Positions 55,585 through 64,000 of a stretch of 64,000 nt of DNA are shown here, in pieces. Under the pieces are notes generated by a model. The model was not told the DNA's origin and did no database searches. It saw nothing but the letters and a program-made list of their open reading frames with translations. The stretch lies in contig CM057141.1 in assembly GCA_029964075.1 (NCBI GenBank), forward strand, positions 310,001 to 374,000, written 5' to 3'. A program made the position numbers and the translations under genes. Within the stretch, counting starts at the first letter, position 1. Every line of letters begins with the position of its first letter. The stretch comes from Patiria pectinifera. Lineage: Eukaryota > Echinodermata > Asteroidea > Valvatida > Asterinidae.

Positions 55585-58500
55585 GAAATCGAATTGGAAT
55601 GTGTTCTAGGGTCTTTACGCATCTTTCCAGCAAATTTCAAGCAATTTCATTTTTTGGCCAAAATTGAAAAAAACACAAGGGGTTAGCCTTACTTTTTATG
55701 AAATTTGGCCAAAAAAATGACTTTTCTCCAAACTATGCAGAAATACTTTTAAAGGTGAGAGGAGCATCAATCAACATTCAAACACCCAATATTTTACAGA
55801 TTTTGGCCAAAATCATCCATATTTGGAGGAAAAAACAATCAATATTTTCGACTGATTTGACCGCAAACTTTTGTCAAAATATCCTTTTTAAAAGCTTATC
55901 AGTCCAGAAATCGAATTGGAATGTGTTCTAGGGTCTTTTAGGCATCTTTCCAGCAAATTTCGAGCAATTCCATTTTTTGGCCAAAATTGAAAAAAAAACA
56001 CAAGGGGTTAGCCTTACTTTTTTATGAAATTTGGCCAAAAAATGACTTTTCTCCAAACTATGCAGAAATACTTTTAAAGGTGAGAGGAGCATCAATCAAC
56101 ATTCAAACACCCCATATTTTACAGAATTTGGCCAAAATCATCAATTTTTGGAGAAAAAACAATCAATATTTTAGACTGATTTGACCGCAAACTTTTGTCA
56201 AAATATCCTTTTTAAAAGCTTATCAGTCCAAAAATCGAATTGGAATGTGTTCTAGGGTCTTTTAGGCATCTTTCCAGCAAATTTCAAGCAATTTCATTTT
56301 TTTGTCCAAAATTGAAAAAACACAAGGGGTTTAGGCCTTACTTTTTTATGAAATTTGGCAAAAAATGACTTTTTTCCAAACTATGCAGAAATACTTTTAA
56401 AGGTGAGAGGAGCATCAATCAACATTCAAACACCCAATATTTTAAAGATTTTGGCCAAAATAATCAATTTTTGGAGAAAAAACAATCAATATTTTCGACT
56501 GATTTGACTGCAAACTTTTGTCAAAATATCCTTTTAAAAAGCTGATCTGTCCAGAAAAAGAATTGGAATGTGCTCTAGGGTCTTTTACGCATCTTTCCAG
56601 CAAATTTCAAGCAATTTCATTTTTTTGTCCAAAATTGAAAAAAACACAAGGGGTTTAGGCCTTACTTTTTTATGAAATTTTGCCAAAAAATGACTTTTTT
56701 CCAAACTATGCAGAAATACTCTTAAAGGTGAGAGGAGCATCAATCAACATTCAAACACCTAATATTTTAAAGATTTTGGCCAAAATCATCAATTTTTGGA
56801 GAAAAAACAATCAATATTTTCGACTGATTTTACCGCAAACTTTTGTCAAAATATCCTTTTAAAAAGCTGATCTGTCCAGAAAAAGAATTGGAATGCGCTC
56901 TAGGGTCTTTTACGCATCTTTCCAGCAAGTTTCAAGCAATTTCATTTTTTGGCCAAATTTGAAAAAAACACAAGGGGTTAGCCTTACTTTTTTATGAAAT
57001 TTGGCCCAAAAAATGACTTTTTTCCAAACTATGCAGAAATACTCTTAAAGGTGAGAGGAGCATCAATCAACATTCAAACACCCAATAATTCAAAGATTTT
57101 GGCCAAAATCATCAATTTTTTGAGAAAAAAACAATCAATATTTTCGACTGATTTTACCGCAAACTTTTGTCAAAATATCCTTTTTAAAAGCTTATCAGTC
57201 CAGAAATCGAATTGGAATGTGTTCTTGGGTCTGTTACGCATCTTTCTAGCAAATTTCAAGCAATTTCATTTTTTGGCCAAAATTGAAAAAAACACAAGGG
57301 GTTAGCCTTACTTTTTTATGAAATTTGGCCAAAAAATTACTTTTTTCCAAACTGTGCAGAAATACTTTTAAAGGTGAGAGGAGCATCAATCAACATTCGA
57401 ACACCCAATATTTTTAAGATTTTGGCCAAAATCATCAATTTTTGGAGAAAAAAACAATCAATATTTTCGACTGATTTGACCGCAAACTTTTGTCAAAATA
57501 TCCTTTTAAAAAGCTGATCTGTCCAGATAAAGAATTGGAATGTGCTCTAGGGTCTTTTACGCATTTTTCCAGCAAATTTCAAGCAATTTCATTTTTTGGC
57601 CAAATTTGAAAAAAACACAAGGGGTTAGCCTTACTTTTTTATGAAATTTGGCCAAAAAATGACTTTTCTCCAAACTGTGCAGAAATACTTTTAAAGGTGA
57701 GAGGAGCATCAATCAACATTCAAACACCCAATATTTTAAAGATTTTGGCCAAAATCATCAATTTTTTGGAGAAAAAACAATCAATATTTTCGACTGATTT
57801 TACCGCAAACTTTTGACAAAATATCCTTTTAAAAAGCTGATCTGTCCAGAAAAAGAATTGGAATGTGCTCTAGGGTCTTTTACGCATCTTTCCAGCAAAT
57901 TTCAAGCAATTTCATTTTTTGGCCAAATTTGAAAAAACACAAGGGGTTAGCCTTACTTTTTTATGAAATTTGGCCAAAAAATGACTTTTTTCCAAACTAT
58001 GCAGAAATACTTTTAAAGGTGAGAGGAGCATCAATCAACATTCAAACACCCAATATTTCAAAGATTTTGGCCAAAATCTTCAATTTTTGGAGAAAAAACA
58101 ATCAATATTTTTGACTGATTTGACCGCAAACTTTTGACAAAATATCCGTTTTAAAAGCTTATCAGTCCAGAAATCGAATTGGAATGTGTTCTAGAGTCTT
58201 TTACGCATCTTTCCAGCAAATTTCAAGCAATTTCATTTTTTGGCCAAAATTGAAAAAAAACAAGGGGTTAGCCTTACTTTTTTATGAAATTTGGCCAAAA
58301 AATGACTTTTCTCCAAACTATGCAGAAATACTTTTAAAGGTGAGAGGAGCATCAATCAACATTCAAACACCCAATATTTTAAAGATTTTGGCTAAAATCA
58401 TCAATTTTTGGAGAAAAAACAATCAATATTTTCGACTGATTTGACCGCAAACTTTTGTCAAAATATCCTTTTAAAAAGCTGATCTGTCCAAAAAGAATTG

Positions 58501-61500
58501 GAATGTGTTCTAGGGTCTTTTACGCATCTTTCCAGCAAGTTTCAAGCAATTTCATTTTTTGGCCAAATTTGAAAAAAACACAAGGGGTTAGCCTTACTTT
58601 TTTATGAAATTTGGCCAAAAAATGACTTTTTTCCAAACTATGCAGAAATACTCTTAAAGGTGAGAGGAGCATCAATCAACATTCAAACACCCAATATTTT
58701 AAAGATTTTGGCCAAAATCATCAATTTTTGGAGAAAAAACAATCAATATTTTCGACTGATTTTACCGCAAACTTTTGTCAAAATATCCTTTTAAAAAGCT
58801 TATCAGTCCAGAAATCGAATTGGAATGCGCTCTAGGGTCTTTTACGCATTTTTCCAGCAAGTTTCAAGCAATTTCATTTTTGGCCAAAATTGAAAAACAC
58901 AAGGGGTTAGCCTTACTTTTTTATAAAATTTGGCCAAAAAATTACTTTTTTCCAAACTATGCAGAAATACTTTTAAAGGTGAGAGGAGCATCAATCAACA
59001 TTCAAACACCCAATATTTTAAAGATTTTGGCTAAAATAATCAATTTTTGGAGAAAAAACAATCAATATTTTCGACTGATTTTACCGCAAACTTTTGACAA
59101 AATATCCTTTTTAAAAGCTTATCAGTCCAGAAATCGAATTGGAATGTGTTCAAGGGTCTTTTACGCATCTTTCCAGCAAATTTCAAGCAATTTCATTTTT
59201 TGGCCAAAATTGAAAAAAACAAGGGGTTAGCCTTACTTTTTTATGAAATTTGGCCAAAAAATGACTTTTTTCCAAACTATGCAGAAATACTTTTAAAGGT
59301 GAGAGGAGCATCAATCAACATTCAAACACCCAATATTTTAAAGATTTGGGCCAAAATCTTCAATTTTTGGAGAAAAACAATCAATATTTTCGACTGATTT
59401 TACCGCAAACTTTTGACAAAATATCCTTTTAAAAAGCTGATCTGTCCAGAAAAAGAATTGGAATGTGCTCTAGGGTCTTTTACGCATCTTTCCAGCAAAT
59501 TTCAAGCAATTTCATTTTTTGGCCAAAATTGAAAAAAACACAAGGGGTTAGCCTTACTTTTTTATGAAATTTGGCCAAAAAATGACTTTTTTCCAAACTA
59601 TGCAGAAATACTTTTAAAGGTGAGAGGAGCATCAATCAACATTCAAACACCCAATAATTCAAAGATTTTGGCCAAAATCATCAATTTTTTGAGAAAAAAA
59701 CAATCAATATTTTCGACTGATTTTACCGCAAACTTTTGTCAAAATATCCTTTTTAAAAGCTTATCAGTCCAGAAATCGAATTGGAATGTGTTCTTGGGTC
59801 TGTTACGCATCTTTCCAGCAAATATCAAGCAATTTCATTTTTTGGCCAAAATTGAAAAAAACACAAGGGGTTAGCCTTACTTTTTTATGAAATTTGGCCA
59901 AAAAATTACTTTTTTCCAAACTGTGCAGAAATACTTTTAAAGGTGAGAGGAGCATCAATCAACATTCAAACACCCAATATTTTTAAGATTTTGGCCAAAA
60001 TCATCAATTTTTGGAGAAAAAAACAATCAATATTTTCGACTGATTTGACCGCAAACTTTTGTCAAAATATCCTTTTAAAAAGCTGATCTGTCCAGAAAAA
60101 GAATTGGAATGTGCTCTAGGGTCTTTTACGCATTTTTCCAGCAAATTTCAAGCAATTTCATTTTTTGGCCAAATTTGAAAAAAACACAAGGGGTTAGCCT
60201 TACTTTTTTATGAAATTTGGCCAAAAAATGACTTTTTTCCAAACTGTGCAGAAATACTTTTAAAGGTGAGAGGAGCATCAATCAACATTCAAACACCCAA
60301 TATTTTAAAGATTTTGGCCAAAATAATCAATTTTTGGAGAAAAAAACAATCAATATTTTTGACTGATTTGACCGCAAACTTTTGTCAAAATATCCTTTTA
60401 AAAAGCTGATCTGTCCAAAAAGAATTGGAATGTGTTCTAGGGTCTTTTACGCATCTTTCCGGCAAGTTTCATAATTTCATTTTTGGCCAAATTTGAAAAA
60501 ACACAAGGGTTAGCCTTACTTTTTTGATCAAATTTGGCCAAAAAATGACTTTTTTCCAAACTATGCAGAAATACTTTTAAAGGTGAGAGGAGCATCAATC
60601 AACATTCGAACACCCAATATTTTAAAGATTTTGGCCAAAATATAAATTTTTTGGAGAAAAAAACAATCAATATTTTCGACTGATTTGACCGCAAACTTTT
60701 GTCAAAATATCCTTTTAAAAAGCTGATCTGTCCAGAAAAAGAATTGGAATGCGCTCTAGGGTCTTTTACGCATCTTTCCAGCAAATTTCAAGCAATTTCA
60801 TTTTTTGGCCAAATTTGAAAAAAACACAAGGGGGTTAGCCTTACTTTTTTATGAAATTTGGCCAAAAAATGACTTTTCTCCGAACTGTGCAGAAATACTT
60901 TTAAAGGTGAGAGGAGCATCAATCAACATTCGAACACCCAATATTTTAAAGATTTTGGCTAAAATTATCAATTTTTGAGAAAAAAATTAATATTTTCGAC
61001 TGATTTTACCGCAAACTTTTGTCAAAATATCCTTTTTAAAAGCTTATCAGTCCAGAAATCGAATTGGAATGTGTTCTTGGGTCTGTTACGCATCTTTCCA
61101 GCAAATATCAAGCAATTTCATTTTTTGGCCAAATTTGAAAAAAACACAAGGGGGTTAGCCTTACTTTTTTATGAAATTTGGCCAAAAAATGACTTTTCTC
61201 CAAACTATGCAGAAATACTTTTAAAGGTGAGAGGAGCATCAATCAACATTCAAACACCCAATATTTTAAAGGTTTTGGCCAAAATCATCAATTTTTTGAG
61301 AAAAAACAATCAATATTTTGACTGATTTTACCGCAAACTTTTGACAAAATATCCTTTTTAAAAGCTTATCAGTCCAGAAATCGAATTGGAATGTGTTCTA
61401 GAGTCTTTTACGCATCTTTCCAGCAAATTTCAAGCAATTTCATTTTTTGGCCAAAATTGAAAAAAAAACAAGGGGTTAGCCTTACTTTTTTATGAAATTT

Positions 61501-64000
61501 GGCCAAAAAATGACTTTTCTCCAAACTGTGCAGAAATACTTTTAAAGGTGAGAGGAGCATCAATCAACATTCAAACACCCAATATTTTAAAGATTTTGGC
61601 CAAAATAATCAATTTTTGGAGAAAAAACAATCAATATTTTCGACTGATTTTACCGCAAACTTTTGACAAAATATCCTTTTTAAAAGCTTATCAGTCCAGA
61701 AAAAGAATTGGAATGTGCTCTAGGGTCTTTTACGCATTTTTCCAGCAAATTTCAAGCAATTTCATTTTTTGGCCAAATTTGAAAAAAACACAAGGGGTTA
61801 GCCTTACTTTTTTATGAAATTTGGCCAAAAAATGACTTTTTTCCAAACTGTGCAGAAATACTTTTAAAGGTGAGAGGAGCATCAATCAACATTCAAACAC
61901 CCAATATTTTAAAGATTTTGGCCAAAATAATCAATTTTTGGAGAAAAAAACAATCAATATTTTTGACTGATTTGACCGCAAACTTTTGTCAAAATATCCT
62001 TTTAAAAAGCTGATCTGTCCAAAAAGAATTGGAATGTGTTCTAGGGTCTTTTACGCATCTTTCCGGCAAGTTTCAAGCAATTTCATTTTTTGGCCAAATT
62101 TGAAAAAAACACAAGGGGTTAGCCTTACTTTTTTATGAAATTTGGCCAAAAAATGACTTTTTTCCAAACTATGCAGAAATACTTTTAAAGGTGAGAGGAG
62201 CATCAATCAACATTCAAACACCCAATATTTCAAAGATTTGGGCCAAAATCTTCAATTTTTGGAGAAAAACAATCAATATTTTCGACTGATTTTACCGCAA
62301 ACTTTTGACAAAATATCCTTTTTAAAAGCTTATCAGTCCAGAAATCGAATTGGAATGTGTTCTAGGGTCTTTTACGCATCTTTCCAGCAAATTTCAAGCA
62401 ATTTCATTTTTTGGCCAAAATTGAAAAAAACACAAGGGGTTAGCCTTACTTTTTTATGAAATTTGGCCAAAAAATGACTTTTTTCCAAACTATGCAGAAA
62501 TACTTTTAAAGGTGAGAGGAGCATCAATCAACATTCAAACACCCAATATTTTAAAGATTTTGGCTAAAATCATCAATTTTTGGAGAAAAAACAATCAATA
62601 TTTTCGACTGATTTGACCGCAAACTTTTGTCAAAATATCCTTTTAAAAAGCTGATCTGTCCAAAAAGAATTGGAATGTGTTCTAGGGTCTTTTACGCATC
62701 TTTCCAGCAAGTTTCAAGCAATTTCATTTTTTGGCCAAATTTGAAAAAAACACAAGGGGTTAGCCTTACTTTTTTATGAAATTTGGCCAAAAAATGACTT
62801 TTTTCCAAACTATGCAGAAATACTCTTAAAGGTGAGAGGAGCATCAATCAACATTCAAACACCCAATATTTTAAAGATTTTGGCCAAAATCATCAATTTT
62901 TGGAGAAAAAACAATCAATATTTTCGACTGATTTTACCGCAAACTTTTGTCAAAATATCCTTTTAAAAAGCTTATCAGTCCAGAAATCGAATTGGAATGC
63001 GCTCTAGGGTCTTTTACGCATTTTTCCAGCAAGTTTCAAGCAATTTCATTTTTTGGCCAAAATTGAAAAAAACACAAGGGGTTAGCCTTACTTTTTTATA
63101 AAATTTGGCCAAAAAATTACTTTTTTCCAAACTATGCAGAAATACTTTTAAAGGTGAGAGGAGCATCAATCAACATTCAAACACCCAATATTTTAAAGAT
63201 TTTGGCTAAAATAATCAATTTTTGGAGAAAAAACAATCAATATTTTCGACTGATTTGACCGCAAACTTTTGTCAAAATATCCTTTTAAAAAGCTGATCTG
63301 TCCAAAAAGAATTGGAATGTGTTCTAGGGTCTTTTACGCATCTTTCCAGCAAGTTTCAAGCAATTTCATTTTTTGGCCAAATTTGAAAAAAACACAAGGG
63401 GTTAGCCTTACTTTTTTATGAAATTTGGCCAAAAAATGACTTTTTTCCAAACTATGCAGAAATACTCTTAAAGGTGAGAGGAGCATCAATCAACATTCAA
63501 ACACCCAATATTTTAAAGATTTTGGCCAAAATCATCAATTTTTGGAGAAAAAACAATCAATATTTTCGACTGATTTTACCGCAAACTTTTGTCAAAATAT
63601 CCTTTTAAAAAGCTGATCTGTCCAGAAAAAGAATTGGAATGCGCTCTAGGGTCTTTTACGCATCTTTCCAGCAAGTTTCAAGCAATTTCATTTTTTGGCC
63701 AAATTTGAAAAAAACACAAGGGGTTAGCCTTACTTTTTTATGAAATTTGGCCCAAAAAATGACTTTTTTCCAAACTATGCAGAAATACTCTTAAAGGTGA
63801 GAGGAGCATCAATCAACATTCAAACACCCAATAATTCAAAGATTTTGGCCAAAATCATCAATTTTTTGAGAAAAAAACAATCAATATTTTCGACTGATTT
63901 TACCGCAAACTTTTGTCAAAATATCCTTTTTAAAAGCTTATCAGTCCAGAAATCGAATTGGAATGTGTTCTTGGGTCTGTTACGCATCTTTCCAGCAAAT
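55585..64000. repeat. Satellite DNA array, ~321-bp monomer, about 26 copies
   Basis: The anchor GTGAGAGGAGCATCAATCAA recurs at 55755, 56080, 56403, 56728, 57051, 57374, 57697, 58019, 58340, 58660 and so on to 63796, a mean spacing near 321.6 bp. Monomers are AT-rich and differ by single bases and A/T-run length. Two junction types occur: AAGCTGATCTGTCCA and AAGCTTATCAGTCCA. The palindromic word TTTGGCCAAA or TTGGCCAA occurs three times in most monomers. The array continues past the right edge. Confidence 0.97.

Noticed and set aside
55698-62459. Many 60-150-residue open frames with the shared peptide VRGASINIQTPN
   Set aside because: These are satellite monomers read through. The monomer length is near 107 codons, so frames persist by chance, and A-run indels break them without pattern.
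55585-64000. CRISPR-like array
   Set aside because: Repeats are contiguous 321-bp satellite monomers without unique spacers, in an animal genome.

Overview
This is a piece of an animal nuclear genome: intron-rich, AT-rich genes with GT-AG splicing, poly(A) signals and many small DNA transposon relics. The gene set (a polycystin-1-like/REJ receptor with an SUEL-type lectin domain, Acinus, VPS9D1, and a single-exon class A GPCR) fits a marine invertebrate deuterostome. An echinoderm is my best guess, but the sequence alone does not prove it.

Layout. (1) 1-17,630, minus strand: 22 exons of a polycystin-1 family receptor, complete at its N-terminus and cut by the left window edge after the fifth predicted membrane segment. 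All joins keep frame, giving 1,960 codons in the window. (2) 17.7-19.5 kb: promoter side of the polycystin and a foldback element. (3) 19.5-33.75 kb, minus strand: Acinus (ACIN1), 16 exons, 1,100 residues, with a probable 2.5 kb 3' UTR. (4) 33.75-36.65 kb: divergent intergenic region between ACIN1 and VPS9D1, with an NRF-1-type site and several non-autonomous elements. (5) 36.65-53.28 kb, plus strand: VPS9D1, 14 exons, 899 residues. Its 8.5 kb fifth intron holds an intronless GPCR on the same strand, a 1.07 kb hAT-like element with a perfect 8-bp target duplication, an 11-bp minisatellite and a possible alternative first exon. (6) 53.28-55.58 kb: probable 3' UTR and spacer. (7) 55.58-64.0 kb: an array of about 26 copies of a ~321-bp satellite that runs off the right edge.

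The genes do not form one pathway. The polycystin is a large membrane receptor with an autoproteolysis (GPS) site. Acinus is a nuclear RNA-processing factor with SAP, RRM-like and RNPS1/SAP18-binding parts. VPS9D1 carries a Rab5-type GEF domain and should act on endosomal traffic. The accessory interest lies in the polycystin domain set, its in-frame GC-AG intron, a tRNA-like foldback element with perfect 54-bp arms, and the mosaic satellite array. I did not find a gene cluster that looks like an undescribed system. No intact autonomous transposon, CRISPR array or RNA gene was seen. Exon coordinates come from manual splice-site reading checked by phase continuity.
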